From an uncultured Eubacterium sp. (GTDB lineage: Bacteria > Bacillota > Clostridia > Lachnospirales > Lachnospiraceae), in NCBI GenBank assembly GCA_900552795.1, contig USBB01000008.1, positions 1 to 64,000 of the forward strand: a stretch of DNA of 64,000 nucleotides, read 5' to 3'. The notes under the pieces are model-generated. The model was given only the letters and a program-made list of their open reading frames with translations, was not told the origin of the DNA and made no database searches. Positions 9,852 through 17,809 of this stretch are shown in pieces (positions within the stretch are counted from its first letter, which is position 1; every line of letters starts with the position of its first letter). Made by a program: the position numbers and the translations under genes.

Positions 9852-10868
9852 ATGGATACTTTATTATTTGCCCTTAATGCAATTCTGCCTATTATTCTCT
9901 TAATTTTATTAGGCTACATATTAAAAGAAAAACACTTTTTGGAGGAGGAATGGTTTAAAAAAGGAAATAAGCTTGTTTTCCGCATCTTTCTTCCATGCCT
10001 GCTTTTTACCAATGTTTACGGAATTCAATCTTTTAAAGAAATCGACTGGTCTGTAGTCGTTTATTCTGAAATAGGTATAGTTGCAGTATTTTTACTTGGA
10101 CTTTTAGTTGTAAAACTTACAATCCCTGATTACAGACAGAAAGGCGTTATATTACAATGCGTATTCCGCTCAAATTTTGCAATCATAGGTCTTACGCTTG
10201 CAGAATCACTTGGCGGCCCGGCTGGTGTCGGAATTGCAACTATACTAAGCGCATTTTCAATACCAACATTTAACATACTTGCTGTAATTTCTCTTACAAT
10301 GTTTGTCAGCAGTGAAAATGGCAAAAAGGCAAATTTAAAAGATGTTCTTGTAAAAATTGCAAAAAATCCTCTTATTATAGGTGTGGTTTGCGGCCTTATA
10401 TGCCTCGGCATACGCTCTCTGATTCCTGTAAACGAGTCGGGTAACCCGGTATTTTCTTTATCAGAAAGCCTGCCTTTCCTCTATACAGCTATAAAGAATG
10501 TTGCAAAAATCAGCTCTCCTTTAGCACTCATTATATTAGGCGGCATGTTTGATTTTTCAGCAGTCAGAGGTATGCTTAAACAAATTATCATCGGAACAGC
10601 TTTCAGAGTTGCGATTGTTCCTTTTGTTGTGATAGGCCTTGCAGTAATTTTATCGCGCTACACAAATATTATTAATTTTGATGCAACCGTTTATCCGTCA
10701 TTAATTGCACTTTTTGGTTCGCCTGTAGCAGTCTCAAGCGCAATTATGGCCCAGGAAATGGACAATGACGGCGTACTTGCAGGACAGCTTGTCGTCTGGA
10801 CCTCAATCGCCTCAATCTTTTCATTATTTATATCAGTACTGATTCTTAGAAGTATAGGATTGTTATAA
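9852..10868 (+). CDS. AEC-family (auxin efflux carrier) permease
   Basis: 338 residues with about ten hydrophobic helices in two halves separated by a loop around 150-170, as in AEC/MatE-like carriers. Recognisable parts are the N-terminal LNAILPIILLILLGYILKEK and the conserved LFGSPVAVSSAIMAQEM near 290. Family members move malate, other carboxylates or related anions. GGAAGAAAAA precedes the ATG. It is divergent from the PrpR-N regulator, which suggests that regulator senses its substrate. No sigma-54 promoter (TGGCAC-N5-TTGC) is visible upstream. Confidence 0.85.
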   Translation: MDTLLFALNAILPIILLILLGYILKEKHFLEEEWFKKGNKLVFRIFLPCLLFTNVYGIQSFKEIDWSVVVYSEIGIVAVFLLGLLVVKLTIPDYRQKGVILQCVFRSNFAIIGLTLAESLGGPAGVGIATILSAFSIPTFNILAVISLTMFVSSENGKKANLKDVLVKIAKNPLIIGVVCGLICLGIRSLIPVNESGNPVFSLSESLPFLYTAIKNVAKISSPLALIILGGMFDFSAVRGMLKQIIIGTAFRVAIVPFVVIGLAVILSRYTNIINFDATVYPSLIALFGSPVAVSSAIMAQEMDNDGVLAGQLVVWTSIASIFSLFISVLILRSIGLL

Positions 10869-10922
10869 AATAAGAATGCCTGCGGTTACGCATCTCTTAA
10901 GTGTGTGTACAGTTTGCAAAGC

Positions 10923-10972
10923 AATAGGCGCCAAAGCTCTCCATTTTATGCAGGAGAGCTTGAGCGCCTATT
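10923..10972. other. Long intergenic hairpin without U-tract
   Basis: Two 20-base arms (AATAGGCGCCAAAGCTCTCC and its near-complement) pair at 18 of 20 positions around a 10-base loop, between the convergent AEC and DUF4261 genes. Neither strand has a clear run of T after the stem. It could be a bidirectional transcription barrier or a mobile palindrome. Confidence 0.6.
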
Positions 10973-11085
10973 AAAAATTGGATATAAATTATAATCATAT
11001 GTAATCTTTTTTCATTTTGCTTTCCTTTCAATTCCACAACTTTTATTACACGTTAGCATTTTTCTAATATCAAATCAATGCTCAT

Positions 11086-11119
11086 GTGCTATTTAGTAGT
11101 AAATCCGTGCTATTTGGTA
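11086..11119. repeat. Direct repeats GTGCTATTTRGTA two helical turns apart
   Basis: GTGCTATTTAGTA (11086) and GTGCTATTTGGTA (11107) are spaced 21 bp. They lie in a 350-bp gap (10869-11219) between convergent genes. Apart from the hairpin at 10923, I see no gene in this gap. Confidence 0.35.
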
Positions 11120-11219
11120 TATAAAATTGTTTCTTTTAATGCTTTTTATACTATCAGTATTATTAAAATTTCTGTCTGTCCTACTATTTTATAATCCCTT
11201 AATAAATTTCCATTACATC

Positions 11220-13544
11220 TTATGACGGTTCATATGAGATTTTTAGGGTCATACCGGGAATAGAAACGCCTTCGCTTCTTGTTATTTTGTGTATGTCATC
11301 TGCCGAAAATCCGATTGTCTCACCATCATGAAGCTCCACATCACTTTTCAATACATATCCTACAATGCCTGCCAAAAAATCACGCACTTCACTCGGACTT
11401 GCATCTGCGTTCAAAACCTCCATCTCATCTTTTCCAAATACATCCATACCGTATGTATAAGCGTTGACACCTTTTTCATTTCTGTACAATCCAAACCATA
11501 TCCAGTTAAATATAGGAAGTCCACCATCTTTCATCATATCGGCAAAGTTCTCATAGAATCGCGGCTCAAATACCACGCCGCTTGTATAAACACCTGTCGC
11601 ATATTTTTGGCGGCAACAGGCTGCTACTAATTTTGTATAAAATTTGCCGCGCTTCAAAACGTCTTCCTCTTTGCCAAGTACAGCCACCATAATATGAGCT
11701 TTATGTTCTTTGGCAACATTTACTGCCTCCTGCCACATGTAGTTATTTTCGGCATTTAATTCTGCTTCACCGTCTGGAACAGGCGCAGGCATGAGACTTA
11801 CTACCCCAAGCATATTTTCATATTCAAAAACTAACGTGTCACCTCTTTTTTCTTCATTTTTATCATCTTCATCTATTGTGATATCCCATTTCTCTTTCAT
11901 ATCACAAATAAACTGTTCTTTATTCCACTCTTCTTGGGATAGAAGAACAAATCCCACAAAACCCCCTTTGCTGCTTTCCTGTTCAGTTTCACTGCCGGCA
12001 AATTTTTCTCCTTCATTATCTGATTTATTGTCTGTATTTTTAAGATTTATTGTGCCTGCACTACGCCTGAAGGTGTGAAAGTTTGCCCAAGTAATATCAG
12101 TTTCTTCAAAAAATTCCTTGGCCACATGTAAAGCAGCCTCCAAATCCCATGCAATAAAATCTACATAACCATAGTTTACTCCTGTTGCACCTCCGGTTAA
12201 TGTAAGTATATCTGATTCGCCTGCCAGCTTTTCCTCCAATTTATCCCTAAAATCAAAAATCTGTCTGCTGCGGTCCTCTCCGGTGAATACACCCAGCGGA
12301 TAGCACAAAAATCCTGCAACTGCGCCATCTGCATGAAGCATATCAATATATTCATCATCACCGATAAGATAGTTTTGAACAATAGGAGCACAGCATGTAC
12401 TTCCGACAATCGTATCAAATCTCCAGTCAGCATCCGCATCTTCAACCGGTTTCATTTCATATGCGTTATAAACTTCCAGATAAGTTTTAGGGTCATTGAT
12501 AAGCTCAAATCCCATATCTTTCATTTTTTCAGGAAGCTTTGAAAGCTTAACTGCCTCATCTTTTTTTGCAGATGTTAAGACATCAAAAGAATAAATATAT
12601 CTCATATGAGAGATTTCACCAAGAACCTGGTCTGTCAAAGTCGTAAGTATCCACCATGCCTTACCCTCGTTTTCTTCTAATAATGGAAGCAGTTTCTCAC
12701 AATATACCGATAGAGCAATATTGTGCTCGTCGACCGGTTCTAACCAGACCTGCACATCCTCACCGCTGATATCTGTCTCATCTATATGCAGACCGATATT
12801 TTCATCAGCCTGTCGCCCCACCAAAATATTCCAGTTATCAAGCAGACTTTCAGGGACATGACGGACAAAATATACAAGTTCAAACAGCTTAACCTTATCT
12901 CCCTCAGGTGTAAGAATCAGTTCATATTTTTCACCGTTATACCCCATCTCAAAAGAAACATCATAAAATGCAATCTCCAAAATTTCTCCGCATTTCTCTA
13001 TCAATTCTTCTCCACGTCGTTTTTCTTTATCTTCATCCATGATATGACGAAGCTCCTCCTCTTTATCAGTAAAACATTTCCACGCCTCTGTCGTTCTTTC
13101 CCTGAAATTCATTCCAAACCTTGGCAGACTGATACGCTTCTTACAATCCTCAATATACTCCTCAGTATCCTCATCTCCTGGACGAGCCTCCAAAGCTTTC
13201 TCAAAATACCTCAGCGCCACTCCCTCCTGATCAAGATAGTAATAAGAAAATGCCATGCGATAATTCCAGCAATGGTCCCGCTCAAAATATTCCTCGTGCG
13301 GTTCCAATAAAGCGATTGCTTTTTTGAGCAGTTCCCTGTTATCGGGTACCGCAATATTGTTGTATGCTTTTGCCAATTCGCTGTCCTGTTCAGGCGTACG
13401 TTCATTAACCGGTATTCTTTCCAAAGCGTCAACAATTTTTTGGTACTCTTCATTATCATTCCACTCAATAATCAGCTCCTCCAAATCCTGTGTATTTACA
13501 TCAGTGCCACCAATATCGTTACCATGGTATTTTTCAATATACAT
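11220..13544 (-). CDS. TPR-repeat protein with C-terminal DUF4261-like domain
   Basis: 774 residues, predicted cytoplasmic. The first ~150 residues form TPR-like helices (ELIIEWNDNEEYQKIVDALERIP; GVALRYFEKALEARPGDEDTEEYI). A middle alpha/beta region follows (about 160-400). The last ~270 residues (QEEWNKEQFICDMKEKW to IPGMTLKISYE) resemble DUF4261. The open frame continues upstream into the DUF2262 gene, but GGAGGA lies 7 bases before the ATG at 13544 and clears the preceding stop by 40 bp, so that start is chosen. Families of this type often occur near polymorphic toxins or as stand-alone modules of unknown role; no toxin is seen here. The local codon context is Glu/Asp-rich. Confidence 0.7.
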   Translation of the reverse strand: MYIEKYHGNDIGGTDVNTQDLEELIIEWNDNEEYQKIVDALERIPVNERTPEQDSELAKAYNNIAVPDNRELLKKAIALLEPHEEYFERDHCWNYRMAFSYYYLDQEGVALRYFEKALEARPGDEDTEEYIEDCKKRISLPRFGMNFRERTTEAWKCFTDKEEELRHIMDEDKEKRRGEELIEKCGEILEIAFYDVSFEMGYNGEKYELILTPEGDKVKLFELVYFVRHVPESLLDNWNILVGRQADENIGLHIDETDISGEDVQVWLEPVDEHNIALSVYCEKLLPLLEENEGKAWWILTTLTDQVLGEISHMRYIYSFDVLTSAKKDEAVKLSKLPEKMKDMGFELINDPKTYLEVYNAYEMKPVEDADADWRFDTIVGSTCCAPIVQNYLIGDDEYIDMLHADGAVAGFLCYPLGVFTGEDRSRQIFDFRDKLEEKLAGESDILTLTGGATGVNYGYVDFIAWDLEAALHVAKEFFEETDITWANFHTFRRSAGTINLKNTDNKSDNEGEKFAGSETEQESSKGGFVGFVLLSQEEWNKEQFICDMKEKWDITIDEDDKNEEKRGDTLVFEYENMLGVVSLMPAPVPDGEAELNAENNYMWQEAVNVAKEHKAHIMVAVLGKEEDVLKRGKFYTKLVAACCRQKYATGVYTSGVVFEPRFYENFADMMKDGGLPIFNWIWFGLYRNEKGVNAYTYGMDVFGKDEMEVLNADASPSEVRDFLAGIVGYVLKSDVELHDGETIGFSADDIHKITRSEGVSIPGMTLKISYEPS

Positions 13545-13584
13545 ACGCAATTCCTCCAATTCTAAAATTAATTTCTTATTTCTT

Positions 13585-14412
13585 CTATCCTGCAATGTTG
13601 GCACTTTCCAAGCCAGTTTCAATATTGCCGCAAATCTCAACAGCATGTCCCCAAAACATATCATCATCATTGTAATAAGCTGTAAAATCACCGTCTGATG
13701 TGAAAGACATCTCAGAGACCGAAATTCTTTGTGCAAAAATATCTTCGGTAATATCCCCTGCATTCTCATCATCTTCCTGCCATTCATTAGCAAGCTCCGT
13801 CAGCTCGCCTGCTGCAAATGCTCTCACCTGTCTGTCTTTATTTTTCCAGTCAGATACGAAAGCTGCTGCATTAGCTGCCGCGCTGTTCCATGATGAACAA
13901 TCCTGTGCATCAACCTCTAAATACAAAAGAACCTTTTCCTCATCCAGAGTAATTTCCCCCTCAAACATATCCAGCTCTTTATTCAACGTTAATATTCCAA
14001 GCACATCATTTTCAATTTCTACCGGCTTAATATACTCTTCCCAAAGCTTTTCAAGCTCCCGACACTCTGTCTTAGCCTCCAACACTTCTGTCAGGCACCA
14101 TGAATTAATTTCTTGGGTTTCTGCGCCCTGCGGAAGCTTTTTCTCAGATAATTTTCTGACTCTTATTCTGCAAATCTGACCCTTTCTAAAAAGATTCCAA
14201 CCCTTTTCACCATTTCTTTCTTCATCTGTAACGGGCCATCCCAATCTTCCTCTTCTAATATCCTCCTTCCCGTTTTCACAAAACACCATTCCAAGCGTTG
14301 TAGCTGTCATAGCCCAGTAGTTGTTGCATTTACCTGCACCAAGAACATTTTCAATCAATACAATAACTTCATGCTCCTCGTCTTCATATCTTTCATAAAA
14401 ATCTTCAAACAC
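13585..14412 (-). CDS. DUF2262-family protein
   Basis: 275 residues, soluble, acidic. The C-terminus (DGDFTAYYNDDDMFWGHAVEICGN...ANIAG) matches the signature of DUF2262. The N-terminal half (about 1-120) looks like a separate beta-rich module. It begins with GTG at 14412, 6 bases after AAGGAGGAG. It lies 40 bp before the TPR/DUF4261 gene on the same strand and the two are probably one transcript. Function is not known; DUF2262 proteins are often found among immunity-like protein families, which is only a hint here. Confidence 0.7.
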   Translation of the reverse strand: MFEDFYERYEDEEHEVIVLIENVLGAGKCNNYWAMTATTLGMVFCENGKEDIRRGRLGWPVTDEERNGEKGWNLFRKGQICRIRVRKLSEKKLPQGAETQEINSWCLTEVLEAKTECRELEKLWEEYIKPVEIENDVLGILTLNKELDMFEGEITLDEEKVLLYLEVDAQDCSSWNSAAANAAAFVSDWKNKDRQVRAFAAGELTELANEWQEDDENAGDITEDIFAQRISVSEMSFTSDGDFTAYYNDDDMFWGHAVEICGNIETGLESANIAG

Positions 14413-14474
14413 TTATTCTCCTCCTTATTCTGTCAGCATTTCGCATCCTCACACATTATATTTTTGCAAAACAC

Positions 14475-14530
14475 GAAACAATCTGTCTAATTATAATCAT
14501 GGTGTTTCAACCCCACTCTATAAAGTAAAA
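14475..14530 (+). repeat. Dispersed intergenic repeat, copy E
   Basis: Begins GAAACAATCTGTCTAAT, continues through ATAATCATGGTGTTTC and ends CTCTATAAAGTAAAAA. It aligns with the minus-strand copies at 17757 and 51297 and shares its tail with the copy at 50611. Confidence 0.55.
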
Positions 14531-14531
14531 A

Positions 14532-14577
14532 GTGCCCTGCACAGCATAGTTCAAAAGAACCGGCCGATGCAGGGCAC
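14532..14577 (-). terminator. Rho-independent terminator
   Basis: Perfect 10-bp stem GTGCCCTGCA/TGCAGGGCAC, followed on the minus strand by TTTTTA. It overlaps the 3' end of the tiny ORF at 14551-14706. Confidence 0.8.
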
Positions 14578-14706
14578 AAAAAGCCGCAGGCAAGGATTCA
14601 CAGCTTTTACAGATGTGAATCCATTTAAATATAACAGCTTTTCTTTCCATATAAAGGTGGTATTTAATAATTGCCTTGTATTTTCCACATTGTTTTTGTC
14701 TTTCAT
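14551..14706 (-). CDS. Small ORF (51 aa) ending inside a terminator; possible leader peptide
   Basis: ATG at 14706 is preceded by CGGAGG with good spacing, so ribosomes probably load here. The product (MKDKNNVENTRQ...) has no recognisable domain. Within its 3' half the RNA can form a hairpin GGATTCACA/TGTGAATCC (about 14595-14623) and then the strong terminator at 14532-14577, which includes the stop codon. No gene follows closely: the next minus-strand start, DUF2262, is 120 bp further on. It may be a leader whose translation controls read-through, or a short stand-alone transcript. Whether the peptide is made is unproven. Confidence 0.35.
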   Translation of the reverse strand: MKDKNNVENTRQLLNTTFIWKEKLLYLNGFTSVKAVNPCLRLFVPCIGRFF

Positions 14707-14741
14707 AATAACCTCCGTTTCTGATACGCTTTGCACCGGAG
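14707..14741 (-). promoter_or_regulatory. Hairpin fused to the Shine-Dalgarno of the small ORF
   Basis: CTCCG (14737-14741 as RNA) pairs with CGGAG of the ribosome site, around an inner GGTGC-AAA-GCGTATC segment. The same architecture occurs before other genes in the window. Confidence 0.5.
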
Positions 14742-14757
14742 AATGCACAAGTCAAAT

Positions 14758-14792
14758 ATGCATATCATAATGCTTTGCATGATGATATGCAT
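14758..14792. repeat. Palindromic repeat with 3-base loop, copy 1
   Basis: Two 16-base arms (ATGCATATCATAATGC / GCATGATGATATGCAT, one mismatch) flank TTT. A near copy lies at 43186-43216, with matching flanks containing AGCAAAG. Confidence 0.65.
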
Positions 14793-14904
14793 TAGCAATT
14801 AGCAAAGTAGCTTGTCAATATACATTTTTGACGCTGCAATAAAATCTACTTTGTATAATTCTAACATATTACACTGCTCTTTAAAATACATTTTGATTTT
14901 TAAT

Positions 14905-15282
14905 TTATTGACTTGCTTTGATAGCTAAATAAATTAAGTCCACCACATCATCTAATGTCATTTCTTCGGCTCCAAATTCCAACCTATTGCCTTTCGTTTG
15001 ATGGCACTTTAATATTTCTTCAAATATTAAATCATAATAAAACGCATATATATTTTATAGTAAACATGATATTCCCATGATACATTCTTTTTCACCATCT
15101 CAATATCTTGTCCAGGAAGCCATTAAAACGAAGCCTCTCATCATTCTAATTCCCAAGTGTCTTTTTCCTTCTTGATTCTATTATCACCATATACCACCTT
15201 TCTTTTTTATGTCTGCATCAAATTCAAAAAAGACATTATCGTATTCCTCATACCTAAATGAATATACTCTAATGTCTTCCAC
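14905..15282 (-). pseudogene. Remnant of an unidentified gene
   Basis: The 490 bp between the hairpin repeat and rlmD hold broken coding sequence. One frame reads VEDIRVYSFRYEEYDNVFFE until a TGA. Another frame near the end reads EEILKCHQTKGNRLEFGAEE and continues to DLIYLAIKASQ and a TAA at 14905. The pieces are in different frames, with stops between them and no start codon with a ribosome site. The composition is coding-like. I do not recognise the family. Confidence 0.45.
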
Positions 15283-15312
15283 TTTTCTCTGTTTTCTTTT
15301 ATTTTCCCTTAT

Positions 15313-16731
15313 TTAATATGCTGAATCAGTCCCTTTTCTTTGCAACTGAACAACCGTCTCCACATGCACCGTATGCGCGAACTGGTCCACAGGCTGCACT
15401 TTCACAACCTTATACCCATTTTCTGAAAGATATTTTAAATCACGTGCAAGTGTTGAAGCGTCACAGCTCACATACACTATACGCTTTGGTGAGGCTGTTA
15501 TTATCGTATCGAGCAGAGTCTGCTCACAGCCCTTTCTTGGCGGGTCAACTACTACAACATCAGGCGTTATGCTTGAAAGCGCCTGCAAATCACCGACGGC
15601 AGCTTTCTTTTTCATGTCATTATAAAAGGCAGGAACCACTTCTTCTGCCTTTCCCACAAAAAATTCTGCATTAGTTATATTGTTTCGTTTTGCATTATTT
15701 CTGGCATCCTCGATTGCCTGCGGCACTATCTCGACACCGTAAACTTTCTTTGCATTTTTTGCAAGAAAAAGAGAAATTGTACCTATGCCGCAATATAAAT
15801 CCCAGACAGTTTCATTTCCGGTAAGTTCAGCATATTCAAGTGCTTTTTGGTAAAGTTTTTCTGTCTGAACCGGATTAACCTGAAAAAATGAAAGCGGAGA
15901 AATCTGATACATAATTCCGCATATGCTGTCCTCAATATATGGCTTCCCCCACAAAGTTTCACAATGCTTTCCGAGAATAACGTTTGTTTTTTGTTTATTT
16001 ACATTAACCATTACCGATGTCATTCCCGGAATATTTTTAAGCTTGTCAACCAGTCTATCCTGCTTAGGTAATTTATCCGCGTTAATAATAAGACATGTCA
16101 TAATCTGTTTCGTATGAAATCCCATTCGTATAAGCACGTGTCTTACAATTCCTGAATTGCTGTTTTCATCATATGGTGTTACATTACACTCCTGCATATA
16201 CTTGCGGACAAGCTCCAATATCTGCTTATTTATTTCTGCACCAAGCCTACAGTCCGTATTTTCTATAATATAATGGGTTCTTCCTGCATAAAACCCCATA
16301 ACTATGCGGCCATTTTTATCAAGCCCAACGGGAAACTGAGCTTTATTTCTATAATTAAAAGGTTTTTCCATGCCTATAACAGGATACATCTCAAAATCAG
16401 AAATTCCCCCGATTCTTTTAAGATTATCCGCAACAAGCTTTTCTTTATATTTAAGTTGGGCCTCATATGACATTTCCTGTATCTGACAGCCCCCGCACTG
16501 TTTTGCCACAGGGCACACCGGTGCCACTCTGTCCTTTGACGGTGTAACTACCTTTAAAAGTCTCGCATAGCCATAATTTTTCTTGGCTTTAATTACTTTT
16601 ACCTCAACTACATCACCTATTATGGCATCCTTTACAAAAAGTGTATACCCGTCAGATTTTCCGATTCCCTCGCCTGATGTTCCTATGTCCTCTATCAAAA
16701 TAGTTACGCAGTCGTCCTTTTTTAATGCCAT
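15313..16731 (-). CDS. rlmD: 23S rRNA (uracil-C5)-methyltransferase, RlmD/RumA type
   Basis: 472 residues, usual length. An N-terminal TRAM domain (1-60) is followed by the iron-sulphur Cys set C73, C79, C82 (CPVAKQCGGCQ) and a fourth Cys near 158 (TDCRLG). The Rossmann methyltransferase domain has VWDLYCGIGTISLFLA (SAM site), VVVDPPRKGCEQTLLD and VYVSCDASTLARDL, which carries the catalytic Cys. It transfers a methyl group to a uridine in 23S rRNA; Firmicute members often modify two sites, so RlmCD is possible. GAGG precedes the ATG. It lies 18 bp after the YhaM-like gene and is probably co-transcribed with it. Confidence 0.92.
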   Translation of the reverse strand: MALKKDDCVTILIEDIGTSGEGIGKSDGYTLFVKDAIIGDVVEVKVIKAKKNYGYARLLKVVTPSKDRVAPVCPVAKQCGGCQIQEMSYEAQLKYKEKLVADNLKRIGGISDFEMYPVIGMEKPFNYRNKAQFPVGLDKNGRIVMGFYAGRTHYIIENTDCRLGAEINKQILELVRKYMQECNVTPYDENSNSGIVRHVLIRMGFHTKQIMTCLIINADKLPKQDRLVDKLKNIPGMTSVMVNVNKQKTNVILGKHCETLWGKPYIEDSICGIMYQISPLSFFQVNPVQTEKLYQKALEYAELTGNETVWDLYCGIGTISLFLAKNAKKVYGVEIVPQAIEDARNNAKRNNITNAEFFVGKAEEVVPAFYNDMKKKAAVGDLQALSSITPDVVVVDPPRKGCEQTLLDTIITASPKRIVYVSCDASTLARDLKYLSENGYKVVKVQPVDQFAHTVHVETVVQLQRKGTDSAY

Positions 16732-16749
16732 TTATCTTATCCTCACTAA

Positions 16750-17691
16750 TCAAACTATAGTTTTTCTTATATTTGAATCAAGCCAGCGATTGTATCCGAG
16801 CCATTCAGTTGTATCCTTTGCTTCAAGCACCTCTCTCATAGTTTCAAGCTTTGCATCTATATCATCTGCATAAGCTAACGCAAGTGCCTCCGCAATTGCC
16901 GGTCTTTTCGGTGAACCATACTCAAGCTGTCTGTGATGCGCCAGTATACAATGTCCTATTTCAGAAGCAAGATCCTGTGGAAAACCTTCTATAGCTTTTA
17001 TTTTATCCATAACCATCTCGTATCCCATCACGATATGACCGATAAAATTTCCTTCATCTGTATAATCACTCTTAGGAAATGCACAAAATTCCCTTACTTT
17101 TCCGCAATCGTGCAGCATTCCGCATGCAACAAGCAAATCGCGGTTTAAATAATCATAATTTGACGCTATTTTATCACACATTCTCGTAACACTTAATGAA
17201 TGTTCAAGGAGACCTCCAGCAAATGCATGATGAACCGATTTTCCTGCTGCAAATGATTTAAATTTACTGATAAAATCGCTGTCTTCAACAAAAAATGTAT
17301 TTAACAGCGCAAGAATATATGGATTTTTTATGCTGTTTACATATCCCATAAGCTCCATATACATCTCATCCATATCAAATTTACTGCAAGGCACGTAATC
17401 AGAAACTATGTATTCTCCCTCTCCGGCTTTTCTTGCCCTGTCTATTTTAAGCTGCAAGGCTCCGTTAAAGCTCGTCACCTGTCCCGTAATTGCGACATAG
17501 TCCATAACATCAAAATCGTCTATACCACCTGAATTTAAATCCCATATTTTACTGTCTATCTGTCCTGTCTTATCCTGCAAAATAACATTGTCATATTCCT
17601 TACCTGTTTTCGTAAGAGCTGTTGACCTCGACTTACACAGATAGACATCTGAAATTCTGTCTCCCTCTTTAAACTTCTCAATAAAATGCAT
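16750..17691 (-). CDS. yhaM: YhaM-like 3'-5' exoribonuclease (OB-fold + HD domain)
   Basis: 313 residues, as in the family. Residues 1-90 form an OB-fold (DVYLCKSRSTALTKTGKEYDN, KIDRARKAG). The HD phosphohydrolase part shows H164 (LLEHSL), H194-D195 (MLHDCGK) and later HCILAHHRQLEYGSP. YhaM acts on short RNA 3' ends and single-stranded DNA with metal ions in the cytoplasm. A GAGG site lies 8 bases before the ATG. It heads a two-gene unit with rlmD. Confidence 0.85.
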   Translation of the reverse strand: MHFIEKFKEGDRISDVYLCKSRSTALTKTGKEYDNVILQDKTGQIDSKIWDLNSGGIDDFDVMDYVAITGQVTSFNGALQLKIDRARKAGEGEYIVSDYVPCSKFDMDEMYMELMGYVNSIKNPYILALLNTFFVEDSDFISKFKSFAAGKSVHHAFAGGLLEHSLSVTRMCDKIASNYDYLNRDLLVACGMLHDCGKVREFCAFPKSDYTDEGNFIGHIVMGYEMVMDKIKAIEGFPQDLASEIGHCILAHHRQLEYGSPKRPAIAEALALAYADDIDAKLETMREVLEAKDTTEWLGYNRWLDSNIRKTIV

Positions 17692-17756
17692 AATTTTTCC
17701 TCATACTTTCCTAAATTTCTCTGATATCATTATTTACTTTTTCATGATTTTCTTTT

Positions 17757-17805
17757 TAAAATCAGGGTGTCAAAACACACTAATTATGATTACACGGATT
17801 GTTTC
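17757..17805 (-). repeat. Dispersed intergenic repeat, copy A (terminator-like)
   Basis: On the minus strand it starts GAAACAATCCGTGTAATC and contains a GTGTGTTTTGACACcCTGA palindrome followed by TTTT. It lies just after the HtrA-like gene. Its 23-bp core at 17783-17805 is identical to 51322-51344. Confidence 0.6.
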
Positions 17806-17809
17806 AGCA

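Noticed and set aside
10869..11219. Small ORFs between the AEC and DUF4261 genes
   Set aside because: Only very short frames (such as one of about five codons after GGAAAG) are found; nothing supports a gene.
12786..13310. 174-codon plus-strand ORF
   Set aside because: It lies opposite the DUF4261/TPR gene, has no ribosome site and a skewed composition, so it is an antisense shadow.
13545..13793. N-terminal extension of the TPR/DUF4261 protein
   Set aside because: It overlaps the DUF2262 gene out of frame; a strong ribosome site marks the later start at 13544.
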